A stretch of 64,000 bases of DNA from the NCBI RefSeq assembly GCF_024171485.1, contig NZ_JALJZX010000002.1, positions 930,001 to 994,000 of the forward strand, given 5' to 3'. This document shows positions 54,018 to 62,423 of this stretch, one piece after another (position 1 is the first letter of the stretch; every line of letters starts with the position of its first letter). The stretch is from Chryseobacterium sp. HSC-36S06. Lineage in GTDB: Bacteria; Bacteroidota; Bacteroidia; Flavobacteriales; Weeksellaceae. The position numbers and the translations under genes were made by a program. The notes under the pieces were generated by a model, which saw nothing but the letters and a program-made list of their open reading frames with translations, did no database searches and was not told the DNA's origin.

Positions 54018-54941
54018 ATGAAATCTATCCAGGTCAATAATCTCAGTAAAACCTACGGCAAAGGAAAAGCAAAAATCCTGGCAGTGGATGATGTGAGCTT
54101 TGAGGTCAGTCATGGTGAAATTTTCGGACTGATTGGTCCGGACGGCGCGGGGAAAACTTCTATTTTCAGGATGCTCACCACCGTTCTTCTGCCCGATTCC
54201 GGTTCTGCTTCGGTTGAAAATTTTGATATGGTAAAAGAGTATAAAAAAATCAGACAGATCCTTGGCTATATGCCCGGAAAATTCTCGCTCTATCAGGATT
54301 TGACCGTTGAAGAAAACTTAAATTTTTTCGCGAGTGTTTTTAACACAACTATTGAAGAAAATTATGATTTAATCAAAGATATTTATATTCAGATCGAACC
54401 TTTCAAAGACCGTAAAGCCGGCGCCTTATCGGGCGGAATGAAGCAAAAGCTTGCCCTTTGCTGCGCCCTGATTCACCAACCGAACATTTTATTTCTGGAC
54501 GAACCCACTACCGGAGTGGATCCGGTATCGAGGAAGGAATTCTGGGAAATGCTCCGCCGGCTCAAAAAAAAGGGAATCACGATGGTCGTTGCCACGCCGT
54601 ATATGGATGAAGCGGCGCTTTGCGACCGGATCGCGCTCATTCAGCACGGCAAAATACTTTCCATCGACAGCCCTGAAAATATCAGCAGTACTTTTCCGGA
54701 TCTGCTGTTCGAGCTGAAAGCCGGCAGAACTTCTGCAGTTCTGCGTGCGCTGGAAAATTACAGTCAGAAAAAAAATGTGTACGCCTATGGGGAATTTGTG
54801 CATCTGACCATTGACCCAAATGAAAATTTCAGCAGCTCAGCAGTTCAGGAATATTTAAAAAGTGCGGGCTTCAGCAATATTGAAATCAATCCTGTAAAAG
54901 CCAGCATTGAGGACAGTTTCATCCGCTTATTATCCCATTAA
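54018..54941 (+). CDS. ABC transporter ATPase (first)
   Basis: A 307-aa ABC ATPase of the drug/lipid exporter type. Walker A is GPDGAGKTS, the signature is LSGGMKQKLALCCALI, Walker B is NILFLDEPTTGVDP, and the switch His of typical ABC ATPases is replaced: VVATPYMDEAALC has Pro where VTTHYMDEA has His. I use the ATG at 54018; an upstream in-frame GTG lies in the repeat spacer. The C-terminal 90 residues form an accessory domain. The second ATPase gene starts 1 nt later, so the two probably form a heterodimer. Confidence 0.92.
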   Translation: MKSIQVNNLSKTYGKGKAKILAVDDVSFEVSHGEIFGLIGPDGAGKTSIFRMLTTVLLPDSGSASVENFDMVKEYKKIRQILGYMPGKFSLYQDLTVEENLNFFASVFNTTIEENYDLIKDIYIQIEPFKDRKAGALSGGMKQKLALCCALIHQPNILFLDEPTTGVDPVSRKEFWEMLRRLKKKGITMVVATPYMDEAALCDRIALIQHGKILSIDSPENISSTFPDLLFELKAGRTSAVLRALENYSQKKNVYAYGEFVHLTIDPNENFSSSAVQEYLKSAGFSNIEINPVKASIEDSFIRLLSH

Positions 54942-54942
54942 A

Positions 54943-55695
54943 ATGAATTCTGAAAATCCAAATACCGCAATTAAAGCTGAAAACATCACGAAGGTTTTCG
55001 GAGATTTCACTGCCGTGGACCACATCAGTTTTGATGTCAAAAAAGGAGAAATATTCGGTTTTCTGGGCGCAAACGGTGCCGGAAAAACGACAGCGATGCG
55101 GATGTTCTGCGGACTTTCGGTTCCGAGTTCAGGAACAGCGACGGTCGCAGGTTTTGATGTGTATAAGGAAACGGAAAAAATAAAGAAAAGCATTGGTTAT
55201 ATGAGTCAGAAATTTTCTCTGTACGGCAACTTAACCGTGAAAGAAAATTTGGAATTCTTCGGCGGCATCTACGGAATTCCACGAAAAACACTCAAGGAAA
55301 AAAGCACAGAACTCCTGCGAAAACTGGATTTGGAATTAGAAAAAAACAAACTGGTTTCGGAACTCCCTTTGGGGTGGAAACAGAAACTCGCCTTCTCGGT
55401 CGCAATCTTTCATGATCCGCAGATTGTGTTTTTAGATGAACCCACTGGCGGCGTAGATCCTGTAACGCGGCGGCAGTTCTGGAACATGATTTATGAAGCT
55501 TCGGACCGAGGAATTACGGTTTTTGTGACCACGCATTATATGGATGAAGCCGAATACTGCGACCGTGTTTCGATTATGGTCGATGGAAAAATTGCAGCAT
55601 TGGATACGCCCGCTCATCTGAAAAAACACTTCAGTTCAAAAAATATGGATGAAGTTTTTTATGAACTTGCCCGAGGCGCAAAACGCTCTGAATAA
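54943..55695 (+). CDS. ABC transporter ATPase (second)
   Basis: A 250-aa ABC ATPase. Walker A GANGAGKTT, Walker B QIVFLDEPTGGVDP and the switch motif VTTHYMDEAEYC are intact. The signature reads LPLGWKQKLAFSVAIF instead of the usual LSGGQ, which is a degenerate form. With the first ATPase (good signature, altered switch His) this suggests one working and one degenerate nucleotide site. E. coli YbhF holds two ATPase domains in one chain; here they are separate genes. Confidence 0.92.
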   Translation: MNSENPNTAIKAENITKVFGDFTAVDHISFDVKKGEIFGFLGANGAGKTTAMRMFCGLSVPSSGTATVAGFDVYKETEKIKKSIGYMSQKFSLYGNLTVKENLEFFGGIYGIPRKTLKEKSTELLRKLDLELEKNKLVSELPLGWKQKLAFSVAIFHDPQIVFLDEPTGGVDPVTRRQFWNMIYEASDRGITVFVTTHYMDEAEYCDRVSIMVDGKIAALDTPAHLKKHFSSKNMDEVFYELARGAKRSE

Positions 55696-55704
55696 CAAAG
55701 GAAA

Positions 55705-56805
55705 ATGAAACAGCTCATCACTTTTGTCCGAAAAGAATTCTTACACGTGCTGCGTGATAAAAGGACTTTGCTCATTCTTTTCGGAATGCCTGTGGTGCAG
55801 ATCCTGCTTTTTGGCTTTGCTTTAAGCACTGAAGTTAAAAACACCAAAATCGCGGTTTTGAATCAGGACAAGACGCAAGCCTCGGCTGACCTCATTTCTA
55901 AAATTGACGCCAACCAATACTTTGATTTTGAGCGGAATCTGAAATCCATGCACGAAGCGGAGGAGGCTTTCAAAAGCGGAAAAATAAAAATGACCCCCGT
56001 TATTCCTGCGGATTTTTCCCACAACATCGTCACCGGTAAAAAAGCACAACTCCAGCTTATTACCGACGGAGCCGACCTCAACTTAGCCAATCAGATCTAT
56101 AATTTCATGTCGAACATTATTGCGGATTATTATGGACAGCAAACCCTAAAGCCACGTCTGGGCATTCAGCCGGAAATCCGCATGCTCTACAATCCACAAC
56201 TGAAAGGCGCTCCCAATTTTGTTCCGGGGGTGATGGCGTTTATTCTGCTCATCATCTGTGTTCTGATGACCGCGATCGCAATAGTGCGGGAAAAAGAAAC
56301 CGGCACCATGGAAGTACTTCTTGTTTCGCCCATGAAACCTTACGTCATTATCCTTGCCAAGGCAATTCCGTACTTCATTCTATCGGTAATTATCCTGATT
56401 TCTATCCTGATATTAAGTGTTTCTGTACTCGATTTACCGATCAAAGGAAATGTGTTTTTACTTTTTGCGATCAGCATTATTTTCATCATCACGAATCTTT
56501 TAATAGGAATCGTAATTTCAATTCTGACGGATACCCAACAAACCGCCATGCTGATTTCGCTGATCGGAACCATGCTGCCCACACTCATGCTAAGCGGTTT
56601 CATGTTCCCGGTGGAAAATATGCCGGTTCCCTTACAAATGGTCGGCAACGTGATTCCCGCGAAATGGTATTACGAAATTGTAAAAAATATCATGATCAAA
56701 GGAACCGGACTGGAAGTGATCTGGAAACACGTATTGGTACTTCTGGGAATGATGTGCGTGCTTTTCATCATCGCCGTGAAGAAATTTAAAATACGTTTAG
56801 AATGA
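55705..56805 (+). CDS. ABC-2 type permease (first, YbhS/YbhR-like)
   Basis: A 366-aa ABC-2 permease: one N-terminal helix (about 25-42), a large periplasmic domain, and five C-terminal helices (from about residue 175), with the conserved REKETGTMEVLLVSPMKP at residue 197 and the SGFMFPVENMP loop. It starts 9 nt after the ATPase gene. It should pair with the second permease encoded after the palindromic repeat. Confidence 0.92.
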   Translation: MKQLITFVRKEFLHVLRDKRTLLILFGMPVVQILLFGFALSTEVKNTKIAVLNQDKTQASADLISKIDANQYFDFERNLKSMHEAEEAFKSGKIKMTPVIPADFSHNIVTGKKAQLQLITDGADLNLANQIYNFMSNIIADYYGQQTLKPRLGIQPEIRMLYNPQLKGAPNFVPGVMAFILLIICVLMTAIAIVREKETGTMEVLLVSPMKPYVIILAKAIPYFILSVIILISILILSVSVLDLPIKGNVFLLFAISIIFIITNLLIGIVISILTDTQQTAMLISLIGTMLPTLMLSGFMFPVENMPVPLQMVGNVIPAKWYYEIVKNIMIKGTGLEVIWKHVLVLLGMMCVLFIIAVKKFKIRLE

Positions 56806-56806
56806 T

Positions 56807-56910
56807 CAGGGCAGCTTTTTCCGCCTTCCGCTCCCGCTTTTTTAATTGGTGGCTTCGGCTCCGCTCAGCCCCCAATTAAAAAGAGCTCCGCTCAAGTCGG
56901 GCTGCAGGTT
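56807..56910. repeat. Extragenic palindromic repeat between permease genes
   Basis: The spacer has an outer pair GCAGC (56811-56815) and GCTGC (56901-56905) and an inner pair TTTTTAATTGG and CCAATTAAAAA (56839-56849, 56872-56882) around CTTCGGCTCCGCTCAGCCC. It is richer in G and C than the flanks and rich in CCGCTC units. The look matches REP/MITE-like elements I associate with Chryseobacterium chromosomes, though I could not compare copies. Confidence 0.75.
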
Positions 56911-56964
56911 TCGGCCTCTAATAAAAGACTCTGCTAAAAATGAAAATCCACCGTTAAAAACAAA

Positions 56965-58089
56965 ATGTTCAGAACCTTATCCATATTAATCAAGAAAGAA
57001 TTCCTGCAGATTTTCAGGAACAGATCCATTCTGGCAATTATCTTTGTGATGCCCGTCGTACAGCTGGTTGTACTTCCACTCGCGGCCAATTACGAAATTA
57101 AAGACATTAAAATGGCAGTGGTGGATCATGACAACTCAACTTTTTCGCGCGAACTCCTTCGCAAAATTACCGCTTCAGGATATTTTAAAATAACGTCCTA
57201 CAGTGAAAATTACCGGAAAGCCTCTCAGGAAGTGGAGAAAGACCGCGCTGACCTTATCCTTGAAATCCCCAATAATTTTGAAAAAGATCTGGTGAGAGAA
57301 AACAGCCAGAAAGTGCTGATCGCCATTAACGCCATCAACGGAACCAAAGCCGGACTTTCCGCCAGTTATCTTGCCCAGATTCTGCAGGATTATAATGAAC
57401 AGGTTCAGCTGAAAATGAGTCCGGAACTCGAAAGCACGAAGAACAGCTCCGGTCTGGAAATTATTCCGAAGTTTTGGTTCAACGAAGGCTACAATTACCG
57501 GCTTTCTCTCGTACCGGGAATCCTGGCATTTCTGGTGACGTTGATCGGAGGATATTTAACCGCCTTAAACATTGTATCTGAGAAAGAAACCGGTACGATC
57601 GAACAGATCAACGTTTCGCCGATCAGAAAAACAGATTTTATTCTCGGGAAACTCATTCCGTTCTGGATTCTGGCGATGACCGCCTTCAGCATTGGACTTC
57701 TGGTTACGGTTTTTGTGTACGGCATTCAGATGCAGGGAAGTCTGCTGCTGCTGTATGCCTTCATCTCGGTTTACCTCGTCACGATTCTTGGAATGGGACT
57801 TTTAGTTTCGGTATACAGTGAGACGCAGCAGCAGGCGATGTTTGTGGTCTTCTTCTTTATGATGATTTTTGTGCTAATGAGCGGACTTTTCACGCCAACA
57901 GAAAGCATGACCGACTGGGCAAAATATATCGCCTACCTGAATCCGGTAACTTACGGCGTTGACGGCATCCGGTTGATTATCCTGAAGAACAGCGGCTTCA
58001 CTGATCTATTGCCGCACTTTACCTTTGTAACGGTTTTGGGAACTGTAGTAATCACGTGGGCCATTTTGCGATACCGGAAAACGAATTAA
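56965..58089 (+). CDS. ABC-2 type permease (second)
   Basis: A 374-aa permease with the same design as the first: one N-terminal helix, a periplasmic domain, and five to six C-terminal helices. SEKETGTIEQINVSPIRKTDF and LMSGLFTPTESM are the equivalent motifs. The two permeases are clearly paralogous and probably form a heterodimer with the two ATPases. It ends the TetR-controlled exporter set. Confidence 0.92.
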   Translation: MFRTLSILIKKEFLQIFRNRSILAIIFVMPVVQLVVLPLAANYEIKDIKMAVVDHDNSTFSRELLRKITASGYFKITSYSENYRKASQEVEKDRADLILEIPNNFEKDLVRENSQKVLIAINAINGTKAGLSASYLAQILQDYNEQVQLKMSPELESTKNSSGLEIIPKFWFNEGYNYRLSLVPGILAFLVTLIGGYLTALNIVSEKETGTIEQINVSPIRKTDFILGKLIPFWILAMTAFSIGLLVTVFVYGIQMQGSLLLLYAFISVYLVTILGMGLLVSVYSETQQQAMFVVFFFMMIFVLMSGLFTPTESMTDWAKYIAYLNPVTYGVDGIRLIILKNSGFTDLLPHFTFVTVLGTVVITWAILRYRKTN

Positions 58090-58176
58090 AAAAATATCAA
58101 CATTATCCAAACCAGTACTTTAGTATTCCGCTGTAGGAACAAATCCAAATAAAATCATTAACTTTAAAAAACAACC

Positions 58177-58548
58177 ATGATACGAAAGCTAATCCTTGTT
58201 TTTTTAGTCCTCTTCGGACTTTTAACGCTGTTCATGAGCAGTTCCGTCCTCTTCGACTGGTTCGGAATCAGAGCCAAAGAGGGCAATTTTGTGCCTTTTA
58301 TTGTCTGGGCCAACTGGCTGTGTGGTTTTCTTTATTTAACTGCTGCCTACGCCATTTTAAAAAGCAAAACCTCGTCAAAAATCCCATTGATCAGCGCACT
58401 TGTCATTTTGATTATCGCTTACATCGGGCTCTTCATCCATATCGATCAGGGCGGCTTATATGAAAACAAAACGATGGGAGCAATGGCTTTCAGAATCGCC
58501 GTTACCACTTTACTTCTTTTAGCAACCATAAAATTTATAAAAAAATGA
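58177..58548 (+). CDS. Four-helix membrane protein of unknown function
   Basis: A 123-aa inner-membrane protein with four hydrophobic segments (about residues 5-25, 42-62, 72-90, 103-120). No known catalytic motif is seen. Its stop codon overlaps the start of the next gene by 4 nt (ATGA), so the two are translationally coupled. I do not recognise a named family. Confidence 0.75.
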   Translation: MIRKLILVFLVLFGLLTLFMSSSVLFDWFGIRAKEGNFVPFIVWANWLCGFLYLTAAYAILKSKTSSKIPLISALVILIIAYIGLFIHIDQGGLYENKTMGAMAFRIAVTTLLLLATIKFIKK

Positions 58549-59039
58549 AAAGAATTCTTTTATCAGCCATCTTCGGTCTGGCAATTTTAACCGCTTGTGA
58601 AAAAAAACAGCATAATACCGTAGAAACCACCGAAACAACTGCACAAAATGACCATGCTGAGCATGCCGAGGCAGCCAATTCTACAAATGCCGATGAACAT
58701 GCCGACGTTTCTGCAAATCTGGAACTCGACAACGGTAAAAAATGGAAGACCAATACCGAGATGCTGCCTTTCATTCAGGAACAGGAAAGGCTCATCAAAG
58801 CGTATGATTCCGATACCGGTGATTATAAAAAGCTGGCGGCCGACCTTAATTCAGCCAATGAAAAACTCATCAAAAGCTGCACGATGACGGGTAAATCCCA
58901 TGATGTACTGCATGTATGGCTTACTGATCATATGAAAAATATTGATCTTCTTGGTAATGCTGTGAACAAGGAAGAAGCTGACCAGATTAGCGACGCCCTG
59001 GAAGATTCGATGGAGACCTATCATCAGTATTTTAACTAG
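58545..59039 (+). CDS. His-rich lipoprotein of unknown function
   Basis: A 164-aa lipoprotein with lipobox ILTAC (Cys18). Residues 35-53 are rich in His, Glu and Ala (DHAEHAEAANSTNADEHADV), a possible metal-binding linker. The C-terminal 100 residues are predicted helical and contain SCTMTGKSHDVLHVWLTDHM, with one Cys, several His and Met. This could be a heavy-metal sensor or buffer, but that is an inference from composition. It overlaps the four-helix membrane protein gene by 4 nt. Confidence 0.8.
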   Translation: MKRILLSAIFGLAILTACEKKQHNTVETTETTAQNDHAEHAEAANSTNADEHADVSANLELDNGKKWKTNTEMLPFIQEQERLIKAYDSDTGDYKKLAADLNSANEKLIKSCTMTGKSHDVLHVWLTDHMKNIDLLGNAVNKEEADQISDALEDSMETYHQYFN

Positions 59040-59061
59040 AACGAAACCTCGGCCTATAACC

Positions 59062-59090
59062 AAACCTTCAGAAGATTTCTGAAGGTTTTT
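59062..59090 (+). terminator. Terminator after the His-rich lipoprotein gene
   Basis: A 12-bp stem, AAACCTTCAGAA with TTCTGAAGGTTT around a 3-nt loop, followed by TT. Confidence 0.88.
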
Positions 59091-59222
59091 GCTTTTCCAA
59101 AGTTTTTCCATTGAAAATATCAATAGTATTGAATTATGATTATCGTAACAATTAACAGAAATTGGCTTTTTAATACTCAAGTATTTTGGTAATTTTAAAA
59201 ACAATTATTAAATATATTTACA

Positions 59223-60731
59223 ATGAGTTCAAAAGTTTATGACAGAGTACAACTGAAAGAAAAGTACGACAACTACATTAACGGTACATGGACACCCCCG
59301 GCAAGCGGAAAATATTTCGATGTAATTACGCCTTTAGACGGAACCGTAATGAGCCAGGCGGCCCATTCAAATGAAGAGGATTTGGAACTGGCAGTTAACG
59401 CGGCAGAAGCGGCTTTTGCAAGCTGGGGTAAAACATCCGTAACCGAGAGAAGCATCATCCTGAATAAAATAGCCGACCGTATGGAAGCCAACCTGGAAAA
59501 AATTGCGGTGGTGGAAACCATGGACAATGGAAAACCGGTAAGAGAAACTCTTAATGCAGATATTCCCCTGGCAATTGACCATTTCAGATATTTTGCAGGT
59601 GTAATCCGTGCCGAAGAAGGCTCGCTGATGGAGCTCGATAGTAACACCGTTTCACTCATCGTTAATGAGCCATTGGGCGTCATCGCACAGATTATCCCGT
59701 GGAATTTCCCAATCCTGATGGCAGTGTGGAAAATCGCTCCGGCCTTAGCCGCTGGAAACTGTGTCGTATTGAAACCTGCCGAAAACACACCAATTTCAAT
59801 CCTGGTGCTTATGGAAATCATAGGCGACCTTCTGCCGCCAGGAGTTCTGAATATTGTAAACGGTTTCGGCGGCGAACTGGGACATGCACTCGTTACCAAT
59901 AAAAAAGTGGCTAAAGCAGCTTTTACGGGTTCTACAGCCACCGGAAGACTGGTAATGCAGTATGCAACCGAAAATATTATTCCGGTAACCCTTGAACTGG
60001 GTGGAAAATCACCAAACGTTTTCTTCGAATCCGTAATGGATGCAGATGATGCGTTTTTCGACAAAGCTCTCGAAGGAGCGGTTCTGTTTGCGTTGAATCA
60101 GGGGGAAATCTGCACCTGTCCGTCCAGGTTACTGATTCAGGAAAGTATTTACGATAAGTTTATAGAAAGAGTTGTTGAAAGGGTTAAAGCCATTAAAGCC
60201 GGCAACCCGCTGGATACTTCCACAATGATTGGTGCACAGGCCTCAAAAATACAGTATGATAAAATCCTCAATTATATTAATCTCGGTAAGGAAGAAGGTT
60301 GCGAGGTACTTTCCGGAGGCGATGCCAACAAACTTGAGGGAAATTTGGAGAACGGTTATTACGTTCAGCCTACCCTGCTGAAAGGTCATAACAAGATGAG
60401 AGTCTTTCAGGAAGAGATTTTCGGACCTGTTCTGGCGGTAACTACGTTTAAAGACGAAGCCGAAGCTATTGCAATTGCGAACGATACCATGTATGGTTTG
60501 GGTGCAGGTGTATGGACGCGCGACGCACATCAGCTGTATCAGGTTCCGAGAGCCATTCAGGCAGGTCGAGTTTGGGTAAACCAATACCATTCTTATCCTG
60601 CAGGAGCTCCGTTCGGAGGTTACAAGCAGTCCGGTATTGGAAGGGAAAACCATAAAATGATGCTCGATCATTACCGTCAGACCAAAAATATGCTTATTTC
60701 ATACAGCAAAGAAAAATTAGGATTCTTCTAA
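59223..60731 (+). CDS. NAD(P)-dependent aldehyde dehydrogenase
   Basis: A 502-aa aldehyde dehydrogenase, likely of the acetaldehyde/AcoD-ExaC type. The cofactor motif FTGSTATGRL, the base Glu in ELGGKSPN, and the catalytic Cys297 in NQGEICTCPSR are intact. The C-terminal AGAPFGGYKQSGIGRE is typical. A DUF779 gene follows after a terminator, a pairing often seen with this subgroup. The exact aldehyde cannot be told from the sequence. Confidence 0.93.
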   Translation: MSSKVYDRVQLKEKYDNYINGTWTPPASGKYFDVITPLDGTVMSQAAHSNEEDLELAVNAAEAAFASWGKTSVTERSIILNKIADRMEANLEKIAVVETMDNGKPVRETLNADIPLAIDHFRYFAGVIRAEEGSLMELDSNTVSLIVNEPLGVIAQIIPWNFPILMAVWKIAPALAAGNCVVLKPAENTPISILVLMEIIGDLLPPGVLNIVNGFGGELGHALVTNKKVAKAAFTGSTATGRLVMQYATENIIPVTLELGGKSPNVFFESVMDADDAFFDKALEGAVLFALNQGEICTCPSRLLIQESIYDKFIERVVERVKAIKAGNPLDTSTMIGAQASKIQYDKILNYINLGKEEGCEVLSGGDANKLEGNLENGYYVQPTLLKGHNKMRVFQEEIFGPVLAVTTFKDEAEAIAIANDTMYGLGAGVWTRDAHQLYQVPRAIQAGRVWVNQYHSYPAGAPFGGYKQSGIGRENHKMMLDHYRQTKNMLISYSKEKLGFF

Positions 60732-60736
60732 TTGAA

Positions 60737-60772
60737 AAAGGCGGATTTGCATAATAAATCCGCCTTTCTTTT
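60737..60772 (+). terminator. Terminator after the aldehyde dehydrogenase gene
   Basis: A 12-bp stem, AAAGGCGGATTT with AAATCCGCCTTT around a 7-nt loop, followed by CTTTT. Confidence 0.88.
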
Positions 60773-60803
60773 CATTTAATATCCATCATTAACAGATTCC
60801 AAA

Positions 60804-61223
60804 ATGAAAAAAATATCAAGATTTTCCGCTACTCCCAAAGCACTGGAGCTTGTAAGTCAACTTTCCGAAGAATTTGGCGAGTTGATGTTTTACCAGGCCG
60901 GTGGATGCTGCGAAGGTACACAGCCACAGTGTTTCCGAAAAGGTCATTTTTATCCGCGCACTAAAGATGTGAGCATTGGAAAAGTGTCAGGCTTTCATTT
61001 TTCGGTCGATCATGATCTTTTTGAATACTGGAAATACAGCCATTTCGAACTTGATGTGCTTGACGGATTCGGTGCAGGCGGTTTTTCCCTGGAAACAGCG
61101 AAAAGCAAAACCTTCAAAATCAATTATCGCCTTTTCAGTCAGCAGGAACTCGATAATTTGGAAGAAACGCTGCTCTACCATGAGTATATGATTCAGGAAA
61201 AGGAAAAGCGGCAAGGCATCTAA
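60804..61223 (+). CDS. DUF779 family protein
   Basis: A 139-aa cytosolic protein of the DUF779 family. The conserved N-terminal region MFYQAGGCCEGTQPQCF has a Cys pair plus a third Cys, a possible metal or redox site, and DVLDGFGAGGFSLE follows. DUF779 genes are commonly next to acetaldehyde-type dehydrogenases, as here (72 nt gap with a terminator). Its function is not established; assistance or regulation of the dehydrogenase is a guess. Confidence 0.9.
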   Translation: MKKISRFSATPKALELVSQLSEEFGELMFYQAGGCCEGTQPQCFRKGHFYPRTKDVSIGKVSGFHFSVDHDLFEYWKYSHFELDVLDGFGAGGFSLETAKSKTFKINYRLFSQQELDNLEETLLYHEYMIQEKEKRQGI

Positions 61224-61341
61224 CCTGAAAAGAGTTGACTTGGCAATTTCGTGAGCCTTATTCCATTGGAAAGTCTGTTCATCGCATAACTGTAATAATT
61301 TCAATCTTTAACTATTTTTCAATCCTACTAAATATTTTATT

Positions 61342-62295
61342 ATGGCAACAAAATTTACTTTTTACAAAAAACCAAATTACCGGCACAAAGAGCCTTCGTA
61401 CCGACTTTTGAGCAAACGGATTTTTTCTGCGATCATAGGGTTAATGATGATGGCCGCTTACACGGGCACCAAAGCACAAACGGCGCTAGTGGTACCCGAC
61501 AGTAATGAGGGAAGTGCATTCATTGGGCCCTATAGCAATGCTGCAAGACAGTTACAGATGATTATCGACGATACCCTTCTAAGCTCGCTTGTTGGAAAAA
61601 ACCTTACTTCCATTTCTTTCAGGCTTCCAGCGAGCACCTCTACGAGTTGGCCGCCAAACAGTCTCACGATGTCTGCCTTTGATATTTATCTTAGTGAGGG
61701 TGTAGAACCTGCGGAGCGGCAGCTTAATTTTGCAGCCAATGTGGTAGGCACCCAAACTCAGGTACGCTCGGGAGGCTTACAGATTCCTGCAGGCGCGTTA
61801 ACGGTTGGTTCAAATCCAAACGACTTCAGTTTTAAAATTACTTTTACAAGTGCGTGGCAATATAATGGTGGTAATCTTCTGATTGAAGTTCGCCACAGCG
61901 GAACCGGAATCTCTTCAAGAAGTGTTCAGGCAGCTTCTACAAGCGCAGCGGGTTACGGAACTTTATATTCGGCGCTCTGGCAATCCACAGGTGACGTTTT
62001 ACAGGGAAACTTTACACAGGTTGAAATTACCGCCGATGGTCCTTTAGGTGCAAATTCAGTTAAAATCGGAGCAGGTACGAATGTTTATCCTAATCCGGTG
62101 AAAGATATGCTTTTTATTAGATCTGAAAATCAGTTTAATTCTTATTCGGTTTACAATATGGCCGGACAAATGGTTGGTTCAGATAAAATCTTTGGAAAGG
62201 CGGTTGATCTTTCACATCTTTAGATAGGTTCTTATGTACTGAAACTGACTGATAAGGATGGGAATACCGAATCTGTAAGAATTATTAAACAATAA
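61342..62295 (+). pseudogene. T9SS cargo protein gene interrupted by an in-frame TAG
   Basis: The frame from 61342 encodes a signal peptide (FSAIIGLMMMAAYTGTKAQ) after an unusually long N-terminus, a beta-rich domain of about 200 residues that I do not recognise, and the start of a T9SS sorting domain (VYPNPVKDMLFIRSENQF, YSVYNMAGQMV). It then meets TAG at 62221-62223, right after VDLSHL. The same frame continues for 23 codons, IGSYVLKLTDKDG and then NTESVRIIKQ, to a TAA at 62293. That continuation is exactly the missing half of a T9SS tail. A single C-to-T change (CAG to TAG) would explain it. As read, the 293-aa product lacks its export signal; a sequencing error is the main alternative. 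Confidence 0.85.
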
Positions 62296-62342
62296 GGTTA
62301 ATTAAAGGAAGCAGCTACAGACCGGATCTTTGATTGCTTATT

Positions 62343-62375
62343 AAAAAAGACACTTCTCAGGGAGTGTCTTTTTTT
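62343..62375. terminator. Bidirectional terminator between the T9SS gene and mazG
   Basis: A 12-bp stem, AAAAAAGACACT with AGTGTCTTTTTT around an 8-nt loop; A- and T-runs on both sides allow it to serve both convergent genes. Confidence 0.88.
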
Positions 62376-62423
62376 CAAAATACGTGTTGTGACCAATTTC
62401 TTTAATCTATGACATCAAAAATA

